DNA from: Caenispirillum bisanense
Lineage (GTDB): Bacteria; Pseudomonadota; Alphaproteobacteria; Rhodospirillales; Rhodospirillaceae
Reading direction: 5' to 3'
Assembly: GCF_900230255.1 (NCBI RefSeq)
Contig: NZ_OCNJ01000001.1
Coordinates: 682,001 to 746,000, forward strand
DNA length: 64,000 nt
Part shown: piece after piece, positions 25,461 to 34,220 of the stretch
Numbering within the stretch: position 1 is the first letter of the stretch
Layout of the letters: every line of letters begins with the position of its first letter
Position numbers and translations under genes: made by a program
The notes under the pieces: model-generated
Databases searched by the model: none
The model's input: only the letters and a program-made list of their open reading frames with translations
Told to the model about the DNA's origin: nothing

Positions 25461-26141
25461 ATGGAAAAAGACACGATCAAGACCGTTATCGTCGAGAGCA
25501 ATTCGTTTTTCCGTGAAGGGCTGAAGAGCATCCTGCGCGACAGCCGTTTCCAGATCGCCTTCGAGGCGGAACGGGCCGAAGACGCCCTGCCGCACCTGCA
25601 GGCCGAAAAGCCCGACCTGGTCATCGTCGAGCTTCCCGCCGGCGCCGAAAGCGTCCCGGAGGAGTTCCAGGCCATCCGCGAGGCGGTGCCCGATGCGCGC
25701 ATCGTCGCCCTGGTGGGGCAGCAGTGCCCCATGCTGATGACCGACTGCCTGATGCAGGACATCGACGGCTTCCTGATCAAGACCATGAAGCCCAACGTGC
25801 TGCTGCAGTCGCTGGCGCTGATCGCCGAGGGCGAGCGCGTCTACCCGGCCAATCTGGTCGCCCGGCTTCTGCGCGGCGGTGCGCAGTCCATGGTCATGAT
25901 GCCCGGCAGCCAGGAACAGTACAACCTGACGGCCCGTGAGATGGACATCCTCCATCTGCTGGTCGCCGGCGAGCCCAACAAGGTCATCGCCCGCCGTCTC
26001 AGCATCACGGAAGCGACGGTGAAGGTGCACCTGCGCAGCCTGCTGAAGAAGATCAACGCCGCCAACCGCACCCAGGCCGCGATCTGGGCACTGCACCACG
26101 GCTTCGCCAATACCGGCGCCGCGGCGGCCGCCACCGCGTAA
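25461..26141 (+). CDS. LuxR-family response regulator with altered phospho-acceptor
   Basis: The 226-residue protein has an N-terminal receiver-like domain (about 1-120) and a C-terminal LuxR/GerE HTH (about 155-215: LTAREMDILHLLVAGEPNKVIARRLSI...VKVHLRSLLKK). In the receiver, the position of the phosphorylated Asp is Glu57 (VIVEL). The acidic pair is reduced to E12-S13, while Lys107 is kept. This suggests a receiver that cannot be phosphorylated normally and may be permanently in an active-like state. The ATG follows a GGGGGTCACG leader. It stands at the edge of the XrtA exopolysaccharide locus and is the natural candidate regulator. Confidence 0.9.
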   Translation: MEKDTIKTVIVESNSFFREGLKSILRDSRFQIAFEAERAEDALPHLQAEKPDLVIVELPAGAESVPEEFQAIREAVPDARIVALVGQQCPMLMTDCLMQDIDGFLIKTMKPNVLLQSLALIAEGERVYPANLVARLLRGGAQSMVMMPGSQEQYNLTAREMDILHLLVAGEPNKVIARRLSITEATVKVHLRSLLKKINAANRTQAAIWALHHGFANTGAAAAATA

Positions 26142-26172
26142 CTGCGCGGTCGACAGCCGACCACTACACCGC

Positions 26173-26208
26173 CGAAGGGCACCGTCGCAGAAGCGCCGGT
26201 GCCCTTCG
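26173..26208 (+). terminator. Rho-independent terminator of the LuxR-type gene
   Basis: CGAAGGGCACCG and CGGTGCCCTTCG form a 12-bp perfect stem with a 12-base loop, followed by CTTTT, 32 bases after the stop codon. It separates the regulator from the convergent nucleotidyltransferase gene. Confidence 0.9.
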
Positions 26209-26243
26209 CTTTTGGCGGGCGGACGATCGAGTGGTGGGACGGA

Positions 26244-27350
26244 TCACGCCGCGTGGTGCGGCGGCTCGGCCTTCAGCCAGGTGCCGGCGGCGCGCAGGCC
26301 CTTGTGGGCGAGGTGCGGCACCAGCAGGCGCGGCGGCATGCGCAGCAGGTGGCCGCGCAGGTGCAGCAGCCGCGCGGCGGTGCCGGTCCAGACGGTGCGG
26401 CAGCCGTCGAGATCGGGGCGCAGGGCGTGGTCGAACAGGCGGTCGGTCAGGGTGCCGCGCCGCCGGCCGGCGTCCTTGCAGGCGCGCGCCAGCACGTAAT
26501 CGGGCACCGGCGTGCCGAACAGCCGCCGGCAGTGCACCAGCGCCATCACCAGCTCGGTACTGAGGCCGAGGTTGCGGGCGCGCAGGGCGAGCAGTTCCCA
26601 CCACGAGGGCGTCGTGCCCTCGCCGCGCATCAGGCGGTCCATGTCCGACAGGTCGCGCAGCCCGTGGGGAAACTCGGTGTCGGTGAACAAGTGGGCGGCA
26701 CTGTGCAGCACCATGTCGGCCGGCATGGGCACCAGCGCCCGGCCGCCCATGACCCGCCGTCCGGCCGCCCGCACCATACCTTCGTCGACGGTCCGCCGCG
26801 ACACCGGCGCGGCGAGGGTGTGGTGGACGTCGAGCACCGACTGCCGCTCCACGTGCACCAGCGGCGGCAGCTGGTGCATCCAGCGGTGATAATAGAGGAA
26901 ATCGTAGGGCTCGACGCGCCCGGTGGTCCAGCCGGCGCGGCGCAGCACGTGCTCCACGTCGGTCAGCGACTCGCGCGGGACCATGAGGTCGATGTCGCCG
27001 AACAGGCGGCCGTCGGCCGCCGCCACGCCGCCAGCGGCATAGGCGGCGCCCTTCAGCAGCATGGGCGCGACGCCGGTGGGGGCGAGGGCGTCGAGCACCC
27101 GCTCCACTTCGGTCATCACGTCTGCGCGGTGGCGGGCGGCGGCCAGCAGGGCGGCGTCGAGGTGGCGGCGCGGCCCGGCGGGCACGGCGTCGAAGTGGCC
27201 TGCCGCCTCGATGCAGACGGCGATGCGCGCCAGCAGCCGGGTCGCCCGCGCCGCCGGGATCACCGCCTCCCACTCGCCGAGGCCGAGGCGGCCGACCGTG
27301 TCGGCGGGTTTGGCGATGAGGTCGCAGATCAGGGCGCGCACGTCGGTCAT
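26244..27350 (-). CDS. Nucleotidyltransferase-family protein of the HPr-rel-A-type module
   Basis: The 368-residue protein belongs to the uncharacterised nucleotidyltransferase group (NTP_transf_5-like). The key patch is APMLLKGAAYAAGG...LFGDIDLMVPRE near residues 95-125, where the G-D-I-D pair supplies metal-binding aspartates. Downstream come HHTLAAPVSRR and a helical C-terminus. The frame is open further upstream, but ATG 27350 overlaps the stop of the HprK-like gene by four bases and matches family starts. Such proteins accompany HprK-related kinase A and PqqD-like genes next to exosortase loci. The transferred group and acceptor are unknown. Confidence 0.8.
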   Translation of the reverse strand: MTDVRALICDLIAKPADTVGRLGLGEWEAVIPAARATRLLARIAVCIEAAGHFDAVPAGPRRHLDAALLAAARHRADVMTEVERVLDALAPTGVAPMLLKGAAYAAGGVAAADGRLFGDIDLMVPRESLTDVEHVLRRAGWTTGRVEPYDFLYYHRWMHQLPPLVHVERQSVLDVHHTLAAPVSRRTVDEGMVRAAGRRVMGGRALVPMPADMVLHSAAHLFTDTEFPHGLRDLSDMDRLMRGEGTTPSWWELLALRARNLGLSTELVMALVHCRRLFGTPVPDYVLARACKDAGRRRGTLTDRLFDHALRPDLDGCRTVWTGTAARLLHLRGHLLRMPPRLLVPHLAHKGLRAAGTWLKAEPPHHAA

Positions 27351-28318
27351 GCCGCCGCCTCCGCCGTGGTGGTGTCGGCGGTCGCGTCGGCCATGCGCTC
27401 GATGGCGGCGACGGCGCGGTCGAGGTCGCCGTGGGCGAGGGTGAAGCACCCGCAACCGCCCACCAGGTCGGCGATCAGGTCGAAGTCGCGGCGGCCGCGC
27501 AGGCCCCATTCGAAGCACTGCTCCAGCACGCCCATCATGGCACGGCCCGGGGCGTCCGGCCGCAGCGTGTCGTCGCCGCCGGGCGTGTAGCGCGGGGTGA
27601 CGAGCCAGCGCGCCCGTGCCGGCCGCCGCCGCATCGCCACACTGGCCGCCGGCGGCCGCATGAGCGTCACCGGCCCCTTGTGCGCCGTCGGCACCGTGGC
27701 GGCGAAGCGCGCCTGCGGGTCGAGCCGGCGCAACAGGCGCGGCATGTCGTTCTTCAGGCTCACCGGCCGGGGCAGGGGGTGCAGCAGGCCGTCGTCCACG
27801 CCGACCACGGCGAACTCGTCGGACAACAGCCGCCACCGCCCGGTCGCCACCAGGGCGGCGGCGAGCGTGCTCTTGCCCGAGCCGGAGGGGGCGGGGAGGA
27901 TCAGCGCGTCGTCGCCGCGCGCCACCACGGCGGCGTGGAACATCTTGTGCCCGAGGCCGTGGTTGGCGAGGTGCAGGTTGAGCGCCCATTCGAACAGCAG
28001 CGGCGCGAAGGCGGGCGCTTGCGTCTCGAAGGTGGGCTGGCCGTCGATCAGGCACTGCACGCGGCGGTGCGGTGCGTGGCGCAGCGCCCAGACCGGGCGC
28101 AGGTCGCAGGTGACGTCGGTGAACTGGTCGGTGCCGGCCAGCGGCCAGTTGCCGTAGAGCAGGCGGAAGGTCTCAGCGAAACCGGCCAACGGGCTGCGCA
28201 CCCGCGCCACCATGGGCCCGAGGTCCAGCCGGACCCCCGGCCCGCGCAGCCGGGCGCGCAGGTCGGCGGTGGGCAGCGCGTCTACGGTGAGGGGGGCGGC
28301 GGGACGATCAGCTGGCAC
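27347..28318 (-). CDS. HprK-related kinase A
   Basis: The 323-residue protein resembles the C-terminal kinase domain of HPr kinase/phosphorylase. It has a P-loop (LPAPSGSGKSTL near residues 140-151), a L-L-S-D-E-F Walker-B-like segment near 168, and a G-P-M/S start (LDLGPMVARVRSPL) typical of HprK-related kinase A, a group tied to exosortase-A loci. No HPr or PTS gene is visible here, so it probably acts on another protein. It starts with GTG and overlaps the PqqD-like gene by 37 bases. Confidence 0.85.
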   Translation of the reverse strand: MPADRPAAPLTVDALPTADLRARLRGPGVRLDLGPMVARVRSPLAGFAETFRLLYGNWPLAGTDQFTDVTCDLRPVWALRHAPHRRVQCLIDGQPTFETQAPAFAPLLFEWALNLHLANHGLGHKMFHAAVVARGDDALILPAPSGSGKSTLAAALVATGRWRLLSDEFAVVGVDDGLLHPLPRPVSLKNDMPRLLRRLDPQARFAATVPTAHKGPVTLMRPPAASVAMRRRPARARWLVTPRYTPGGDDTLRPDAPGRAMMGVLEQCFEWGLRGRRDFDLIADLVGGCGCFTLAHGDLDRAVAAIERMADATADTTTAEAAA

Positions 28319-28572
28319 CGGGACAGCGTCTCCAGGGAGGCGGCGAGGGAGGGGGCGACCTGCGGCGGCGGCAGGTCGGCGGCATCGGCCAGCCAGGCGG
28401 TCAGGGCCTCGGCGGTGCGTGCGCCGCCCTCGGCCAGTTCGGCAAAGACGGCGGCCGGCAGGCCCTCCAGGTGGTGCACGGCGCCGGTGCGCATCTGGTA
28501 GACGACGGTCTCGCCGGGCCAGCAGCGCCAGGCGATCTCGCCGCGATCCACCAGATCCACCGGGCCGGACAC
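28282..28572 (-). CDS. PqqD-like peptide chaperone of the HPr-rel-A-type module
   Basis: The 96-residue protein starts at a GTG ten bases after the stop of the upstream gene. The chain shows a winged-helix PqqD-like pattern: a beta hairpin (WRCWPGETVVYQM...AVHHLEG), then LPAAVFAELAEGG, A-E-A-L and a C-terminal helix with L-E-T-L-S-R-C. PqqD-like domains bind leader peptides and present them to modifying enzymes (RiPP recognition elements). It sits between the HprK-like kinase and the Tat-exported protein, suggesting that a peptide or protein segment is handled by this module. Confidence 0.75.
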   Translation of the reverse strand: MSGPVDLVDRGEIAWRCWPGETVVYQMRTGAVHHLEGLPAAVFAELAEGGARTAEALTAWLADAADLPPPQVAPSLAASLETLSRCQLIVPPPPSP

Positions 28573-28582
28573 GGCGTCCGCC

Positions 28583-29386
28583 TCAGGCCATGGTGGTCGA
28601 CAGGTAGGCGACGGCTTCGCTGTAGCTCCACCGCTTGCCGGCCACCGGCTCCCCGGCATAGAGGGCCAGCACGTCGGAGGTGCTGAGCGGGTAGTCCATG
28701 TAGCCCCGATTGCCGGTGTCGCGGTTCAGGGCGTTCAGGTAGCCGGCGGCGAAGACCTGCTCGCCGACGGATCCGCCGCCCAGCACCTCGTCCAGGGTCA
28801 GCGACGGGCCGCCGCCGAAGGCCTGCGAGAAGGTGCCGAGGAACAGCACGGTGCCGTCGGTGGCGGTGTAGAGCAGCGAGCCGGTCTGCAGCGCCAGGGC
28901 GGCCACCGTCAGTTCCTGGATCTCCGGAACCGGCTTCTTCGACCCGCCGCCCTTGCCCGGCTTGCCGGCGCGGGTGCCGAGCAGGCCGGTGGCGTCGTCG
29001 GTGGTGAAGGTGGTCGACGTGGCGGTGAGGCCGTAGGTCTCGCTCGCCTGCGCCAGCTTCATCTGCTCGGTCTGGAGCATGAGGTTGTAGGTCTCGAGCC
29101 AACGCGCGGCGCTCGGCCCTTCCTCGCAGGTGCCGTTCGCCAGCGCCCGCTGGTAGGACGACCCGGCGAAGCCCGCCGCTTCCACCGACACCTGGGTGGC
29201 GGCCGAGAAGCAGGCGACCTGCGCCCAGGCCGGCCGGGCCATCAGGGTGGTGACGGCGGGAATGCCGATCATGCCGGCGCGCAGCATGGCGCGGCGCGAG
29301 GCCGCCATGCGGTCGCCCGCCGGCGGTTCACCGGGGACTCCGCCGCGCGGCGCCTCGGGGGTCGGAGACTGTTCGTTCAGGTCCAT
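28583..29386 (-). CDS. Tat-exported protein of unknown function, HPr-rel-A-type neighbour
   Basis: The 267-residue protein has a long polar N-terminus, then a twin-arginine signal (SRRAMLRAG near residue 29, hydrophobic GIPAVTTLMARPAWA). The mature part is rich in Ala, Gly and Thr and includes a basic glycine-rich linker (GKPGKGGGSKKP, about 145-156). The C-terminus is conserved-looking, with Y-L-N-A-L-N-R-D-T, D-Y-P-L-S-T-S-D-V and a final Y-S-E-A-V-A-Y. No PEP-CTERM tail or metal motif is seen. Tat export implies folding or cofactor loading in the cytoplasm. It directly precedes the PqqD-like gene and is a candidate substrate of the module. The family is not recognised. Confidence 0.7.
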   Translation of the reverse strand: MDLNEQSPTPEAPRGGVPGEPPAGDRMAASRRAMLRAGMIGIPAVTTLMARPAWAQVACFSAATQVSVEAAGFAGSSYQRALANGTCEEGPSAARWLETYNLMLQTEQMKLAQASETYGLTATSTTFTTDDATGLLGTRAGKPGKGGGSKKPVPEIQELTVAALALQTGSLLYTATDGTVLFLGTFSQAFGGGPSLTLDEVLGGGSVGEQVFAAGYLNALNRDTGNRGYMDYPLSTSDVLALYAGEPVAGKRWSYSEAVAYLSTTMA

Positions 29387-29530
29387 GATCGCCCCATCGG
29401 ATGGTCGTTGCAGGTCCGGGCGCAGCCGGCTCGGTCGGTACGATCAAGGCTACCGGTACGGGCATCGCCACCCAAGGACGCTTCCGGCTTAAAGGCTTGG
29501 AGAAGCGGGGGCCGCATCTCGGCAGAGCCG

Positions 29531-31138
29531 TTACGCCTTTCGACCGTGCCGGGCCTGCGGCAGTGGCGCATAGCGGCCGGGCGCGAGGATTCCCGCGGGG
29601 TCCAGCGTCGCCTTGAGGCGCGTCACCACCTGCCAGAACGGGTCGGCCGGGTAGATCATCAGGTCCATGTTGCCGATGTCGATGCGATAGGGCGTGAAGC
29701 CGTCGTCGCGGTAGCGCGCGTTCAGCGCCCTTATGCAGGCGTGCGCCCGCCGAACGTCGTCCGAATCGGTGCGGCGGAAGTCGATGCTGACGACGCCTTC
29801 CAGCGTGCGGCCGTTCATCAGGTTCAGGGTGATGGCGGGCGAGAAGCCGTGCGCCGCCCCCACCTCCGCCGTCGCCGCCAGCATGGCCCGCACTGCGTCG
29901 CCCTCCAGCGGCACGATGGGCGCGGCGAAGACGATGCCCCCTTCGCCGGTGTCGGGGTCGTGCGGCGTCGGCTCGTCGCCGCCCGCCGGCCACCAGGTGG
30001 AATGCAGGGCGGCGTCGGTCGGGATGCCCTCGGTCAGGCCCATGAGCGGCTCGATCCCGGCCAGGAAGGCCTGGGTACGGCGCATGCGCAGGGCGGCGGC
30101 GACGGATCCGGCGGTGCGGCGCAGGCGCGGCGTCATGAAGCGCAGCCGCCCGAAGGGGCCGAGCACCGCCTTCACCCGCCGGCGGGCCGCCGCCACGTGG
30201 CCGACGCTGCCCATTATGGCGCCGATGGCGCTCCACGGCCCGCGCAACTGCCCGTCGACGATGGCCGAGGCCTCCGCCCGCGTCGCCGGCAGGCCGAGGC
30301 CGGGAAGCTCGCGCTGGACCAGGGGGGTGAGGGTGATCTCGCTGCGCCGCCGGTTGCCGACGTGGACGACGCTTTCCAGCGTCCCTTCCTGGCGCAGTTC
30401 GCGCAGGGCGTCGAACAGGCCGGGCAGGGCGTCCTCGTCGCGCACCGACAGGATGAGCGTCGACAGCGCCTCCGGCCGCCGCAGCAGGGCGACGGTGGCG
30501 CGGGTGACGACGCCGAGGTTCGACTGCACGAACAGCTCCCGCAGGTCGGGGCCGATGCCGTGGGAGAACAGGCGGCCGACGCGGCTGCCGGGGTAATGGC
30601 CGAAGCCGGTCTCCACCACGGTGCCGTCGGCCAGCACGACGGTGAGCGCGATGAGCGTGTCGGCCCGCGTGGTGTTGTAGGCGACGCCGCGCTCCAGCGT
30701 GTTGCCGACCACCGAGGTCTCGGCGCCCGAGCCGGTGACGTCGAGGAAGAAGGGGCTGGCGGCCTCGGCCAGGGCGCGGGCCAGCTGGCCCTGGGTGACG
30801 CCCGGCTCCAGGGTGGCGGTGCCGAAGGTGTGGTCGATGTCGACGATGCGGTCCATGGCCGACAGGTCGACCACGACGCCGCCGTCCATCACCGGCAGGC
30901 GGGAGCCGAGGCCCCAGTTGCGGCCGCGGCTCACTGGATAGACTGGGACGCCGTGGGCGGCTGCGGCCTTCAGCACCGCCTGCACATGTTCCGTCCGACC
31001 CGGTCGCAGGGCGAGCGGGACGGTGCGGCTGTGGCCGCTGGCCGAGGTGCGATAGGCGGCGAGCGCCGCTTCGTCGCTCAGCACCCGGTCGGGCCCGAGG
31101 GCTTCGGTGACGGCGGCGGCGAAGGCGTCGAGGTCCAT
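29531..31138 (-). CDS. VAO-type FAD-linked oxidase
   Basis: The 535-residue flavoprotein resembles the 4-cresol dehydrogenase/vanillyl-alcohol oxidase branch. The FAD-binding PCMH domain (about 40-230) contains V-S-R-G-R-N-W-G-L-G, TLEPGVTQGQL, G-Y-N-T-T-R-A-D-like VAYNTTRAD, and S-N-L-G-V-V-T. The C-terminal cap has YRIDIGNMD and the ending LDPAGILAPGRY. Members oxidise phenolic or other alcohol groups. No signal peptide is present. It lies four bases after the FemAB gene stop and ahead of the Tat-exported protein, so it may modify a lipid, sugar or protein of the exopolysaccharide system. The substrate is unknown. Confidence 0.82.
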   Translation of the reverse strand: MDLDAFAAAVTEALGPDRVLSDEAALAAYRTSASGHSRTVPLALRPGRTEHVQAVLKAAAAHGVPVYPVSRGRNWGLGSRLPVMDGGVVVDLSAMDRIVDIDHTFGTATLEPGVTQGQLARALAEAASPFFLDVTGSGAETSVVGNTLERGVAYNTTRADTLIALTVVLADGTVVETGFGHYPGSRVGRLFSHGIGPDLRELFVQSNLGVVTRATVALLRRPEALSTLILSVRDEDALPGLFDALRELRQEGTLESVVHVGNRRRSEITLTPLVQRELPGLGLPATRAEASAIVDGQLRGPWSAIGAIMGSVGHVAAARRRVKAVLGPFGRLRFMTPRLRRTAGSVAAALRMRRTQAFLAGIEPLMGLTEGIPTDAALHSTWWPAGGDEPTPHDPDTGEGGIVFAAPIVPLEGDAVRAMLAATAEVGAAHGFSPAITLNLMNGRTLEGVVSIDFRRTDSDDVRRAHACIRALNARYRDDGFTPYRIDIGNMDLMIYPADPFWQVVTRLKATLDPAGILAPGRYAPLPQARHGRKA

Positions 31139-31142
31139 GGCG

Positions 31143-32186
31143 TCACCCGACCTGGCGGCCGATCCACGGGCCGACGGTATTGGCGACGGGCAGCGGCAGC
31201 CGCTTCCAGGCGGCGATGACGCGGGCGTACTTGGGATTGTTGGGGTTCACGTCGGGCATGGCCTGGCCGTCGGCGAGGCGGAACTCGTGCAGCACCGGGC
31301 GCGGCTCGAAGCCCCAGTTCTTCTTGAAGGCGAAGGGGCCGGTGCCCGTCTTGCTGCGGCCGAAGTCGAACACCCGATAGCCGTGCTCCGCCGCCTCGCG
31401 CATGAGCCGCCAGTACATGAGATCGGCGGCGCCGGTGCCGCGCGCCACCGGGTCGGCGCCGGTGTAGAAGGGCATGACGCGGTCGCGGAAATAGAAGTTG
31501 AGCACCGAACTGACCGGCCGCCCCTGGTCGAACACCGTGAGCACATCGCAGTCGTCGCCGAAGACGTCCTTCAGGTGCCGGAAGTAGTCGCGGCCGAACA
31601 CAGGCGTGCCGAGGTTGCGCATGCCGAGCGCGAACAGGCTCCAGCACAGGTCGACGTCGTCGTCCCGCCGCCAGCCGAGGTCGGCGGAGGTGAGCGCCTT
31701 GCGCACCACCGCCCGCTGCTTGCGCGGGATCTGCTTCAGGCAGGCGTCCTCGTCGGCCTCGATGGCGCGGTCGAAGGTGGCGTAGAGGCCGTCCTTCTTC
31801 GGCCAGGTGGCGTGCGGCCGCACGGGGTCGCGGATCTCGATGTAGGCGGCGCGGGTGTTGCGCAGGAGCGCATCGGCCGCGGCGTCCAGCGCGGCGGCGG
31901 CGGCGTCCTCGGCCACCACCGCGCCGCCCGCCACGCCCCAGCCGGTGGAGACGAGGCGGGTGCCGAACAGGCGGCTCCTCACCAGCACCAGCGGCAGGAT
32001 GCCGCAGATGGCGCCGCCGCGCTCGGCCATGAGGAAGTGGCACGACTGGCGGAAGCTGCGCTCGATGACGGTCTTCCAGCCGGCGCGGTGGAAGAAGGTG
32101 GCGTCGGGGCAGGCGTCCACGAACGCGTCCCAGCGCTCGGCGGCGGCGGTTCCGTCGCCCAGCTCCGTGACCGTGTACGACAGCAT
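31143..32186 (-). CDS. FemAB-family XrtA-system-associated protein
   Basis: The 347-residue protein has two GNAT-like halves of the FemAB type. The first starts with W-D-A-F-V-D-A-C-P-D-A-T-F-F-H-R-A-G-W. A basic helical segment follows (IPRKQRAVVRKAL). The second half has FGRDYFRHLKDVFGD, VLNFYFRDRVMPFYTG and FDFGRSKTGTGPFAFKKNWGF. This set marks the FemAB-like protein found in nearly all exosortase-A loci. The reaction is unknown; relatives transfer aminoacyl groups from tRNA. Here the final K-K-N-W-G-F segment is intact. Confidence 0.88.
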   Translation of the reverse strand: MLSYTVTELGDGTAAAERWDAFVDACPDATFFHRAGWKTVIERSFRQSCHFLMAERGGAICGILPLVLVRSRLFGTRLVSTGWGVAGGAVVAEDAAAAALDAAADALLRNTRAAYIEIRDPVRPHATWPKKDGLYATFDRAIEADEDACLKQIPRKQRAVVRKALTSADLGWRRDDDVDLCWSLFALGMRNLGTPVFGRDYFRHLKDVFGDDCDVLTVFDQGRPVSSVLNFYFRDRVMPFYTGADPVARGTGAADLMYWRLMREAAEHGYRVFDFGRSKTGTGPFAFKKNWGFEPRPVLHEFRLADGQAMPDVNPNNPKYARVIAAWKRLPLPVANTVGPWIGRQVG

Positions 32187-32217
32187 CGCGAGGCTCCTCC
32201 GTGGCGGCGGACGGGAC

Positions 32218-33099
32218 TCACGAGGCTGCGGCGCACTCCGGTTCGGCGCGGCCTTCCGCGCATTCCGGGATGGCGCGGTCCATGCGGTCCCACGCGAAGT
32301 CGCGCAGCAGGCGGACGAGGCGTCCTTCGGTGCGCGACAGGTTCAGGTAGTGCCGGAACGCCGACTTGCGCGACAGGCCGGACACGCGGGGCTGGCCGGG
32401 ATCGACCTCCCACGGGTGGCAGTAGAACACGGCCGGCCGCCCGTCGTGGCGGTTCACCCGGCGCACGCCGGCGCGGAAAAGGGAGTAGGGCAGAAGACGG
32501 AAGAATCCGCCGCCGGCGCACGGCAGGTTGCGGCCGCCCATGCGCACGGTCGTCATGGGCACCTCCACCACCGGCAGGTCGGCGCGCGGGCGGAAGGAGA
32601 AGCGCGGCGCGTCGGGCATGCCGTAGAGGTCGTGGCGGATGGGGTTGACGCTGGAGGAATAGGCGAAGCCCTCCGCCGCCAGCACCTCCCACGCCCACGG
32701 CGTGTCGGCGCCGACCGAGAAGGTGGCGGCGCGGTAGCCGCGCACCGCGACGCCGCCGACGTCTTCCAGGATCGCCTTGGACCGGCGCAGGTCGGCGGCG
32801 AAGGCGGCCGGCGTCTGCTCGCGCACCAGGCGGTGCTCCAGGCCGTGGCTCGCCAGCTCGTGCCCCTCGCCGACGATGCGCCGCACCAGCAGCGGCGCCC
32901 GCTCCGCCACCCAGCCGAGGGTGAAGAAGGTGGCGCGCACGCCGGCCTCGGCGAAACGGTCGAGCAGGCGGTGGGTATTGGCCTCGACGCGGCGCTCCTG
33001 GCCGTCCCAGTCGCGGCGATCGATGCGGTCGGCGAAGGCCTGGACCTGGAACCAGTCCTCGACGTCCACCGACAGGGCGTTGACGACGCGGCCCGTCAT
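32218..33099 (-). CDS. XrtA-system polysaccharide deacetylase (DUF3473)
   Basis: This 293-residue protein belongs to the NodB/CE4 fold. Metal and catalytic motifs are SVDVEDW (first Asp pair), HELASHGLEHRLV (metal His pair) and RGYRAATFSV. The DUF3473 part at the C-terminus includes the GGGFFRLLPYSLF segment and VFYCHPWEVDP. It likely removes acetyl groups from the exopolysaccharide, or from a lipid-linked precursor, before export. Its ATG overlaps the stop of the ATPase gene by four bases. Confidence 0.9.
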   Translation of the reverse strand: MTGRVVNALSVDVEDWFQVQAFADRIDRRDWDGQERRVEANTHRLLDRFAEAGVRATFFTLGWVAERAPLLVRRIVGEGHELASHGLEHRLVREQTPAAFAADLRRSKAILEDVGGVAVRGYRAATFSVGADTPWAWEVLAAEGFAYSSSVNPIRHDLYGMPDAPRFSFRPRADLPVVEVPMTTVRMGGRNLPCAGGGFFRLLPYSLFRAGVRRVNRHDGRPAVFYCHPWEVDPGQPRVSGLSRKSAFRHYLNLSRTEGRLVRLLRDFAWDRMDRAIPECAEGRAEPECAAAS

Positions 33100-34157
33100 G
33101 ACGGCGTCCGCGGCCGCATGCCGTCGATGAAGTCCTCCAGGTGTTCGGACAGGGTGGTCAGGGTGCGGCGGAACACGCGGTCGTGGCGGCGGGCGCGTTC
33201 CTCCAGGGCGCTCAGGCGGCCTTCCAGGCCTTCGAGCAGGGTGACGATGTCGCCGTCGACCGCCGGCGCGAGGTGGCCGTGGCCGTTGCCGTTGCGCGGC
33301 ACCAGGGCGCGGCGGGCGGCGCCCTCGCGGTCGAGGACGGACTCGCCCTCGGCCTCCATGTCCTCGGCCACTTCGTCCACCGCCTGGGCGTCGATGAGGG
33401 TCCGGTCCTCCAGGCAGCCGAACAGCAGGATGCGCGAACACAGCACGTTCACGCGCCGCGGCACGCCGCCGGTGTGGCGGTGGATGGCGTCGAACACGTC
33501 GGCGGTGAACTCGGGATTGCGCTGCCAGCCCACCGCCTTCATGCGGTAGAGGATGTAGCCCTCGATCTCGGTGGCGTCGATGGGGCCGAGGTGGCACGAG
33601 GCGATGACGCGCTGGCGCAGCTGTTCCAGGTTGCTGCCGGCGAGCGTGGTGCGGAACTGCGGCTGGCCGACCAGCAGGGTCTGCAGGGCGGGCGCCCCCT
33701 CCACCGACAGGTTGGAGAGCATGCGCAGTTCCTCCAGCGCCTCGAACGGCAGGTTCTGGCACTCGTCGGCCACCAGCAGGCAGCGCTGGCCGGCGCGCTG
33801 CCGCTCCGCCAGGAAGTCGCCGAGGATGGTGAGAAGCTCCGCCTTGCCGGCGTCGCGCGGGTACTGCACGCCGAAGGCGGTGGCGACCATGCGCAGGGTA
33901 TCGTCGGCGCCCAGCTGCGAGGTGACGATCTTCGCCGAGCGGAACCGTGCCGGATCCAGCGTGTCGAGCAGGTGGCCGACCAGGGTGGTCTTGCCGGCGC
34001 CCACGTCGCCCGTGACGATGACGAAGCCTTCGCCCTGGGCGATGCCGTAGGTCAGGTAGCTCTTGACCCGGTTGTGGACGGTGGACCCGAAGAAGAAGCT
34101 CGGGTCCGGAGTCAACTGGAACGGATGGCCGGTGAGGCCGTAGTGCTCGACGAACAT
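33096..34157 (-). CDS. XrtA-system-associated AAA ATPase (ExeA-like)
   Basis: The 353-residue protein has an ExeA/GspA-like AAA domain. Characteristic parts are the start EHYGLTGHPFQLTPDPSFFF, Walker A TGDVGAGKTTL near residue 50, Walker B CLLVADECQNLP near 130 and sensor VGQPQFR. A C-terminal low-complexity linker leads to a helical coiled part. Such ATPases are constant members of XrtA loci. The start at 34157 has a GAGAGGTG ribosome-binding site; the GTG three codons upstream is less likely. It probably drives or gates polysaccharide assembly across the periplasm. Confidence 0.9.
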   Translation of the reverse strand: MFVEHYGLTGHPFQLTPDPSFFFGSTVHNRVKSYLTYGIAQGEGFVIVTGDVGAGKTTLVGHLLDTLDPARFRSAKIVTSQLGADDTLRMVATAFGVQYPRDAGKAELLTILGDFLAERQRAGQRCLLVADECQNLPFEALEELRMLSNLSVEGAPALQTLLVGQPQFRTTLAGSNLEQLRQRVIASCHLGPIDATEIEGYILYRMKAVGWQRNPEFTADVFDAIHRHTGGVPRRVNVLCSRILLFGCLEDRTLIDAQAVDEVAEDMEAEGESVLDREGAARRALVPRNGNGHGHLAPAVDGDIVTLLEGLEGRLSALEERARRHDRVFRRTLTTLSEHLEDFIDGMRPRTPS

Positions 34158-34220
34158 CGGTGACACCTCTCAAAGGTCGAGGGCGGTGAACCGGTGTCCT
34201 GCGGGTCGGCTGCCGGGCCG

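Noticed and set aside
28583-29386. PEP-CTERM substrate for exosortase
   Set aside because: The Tat-exported protein lacks the PEP motif, the following helix and the basic tail. No other protein in the window has them.
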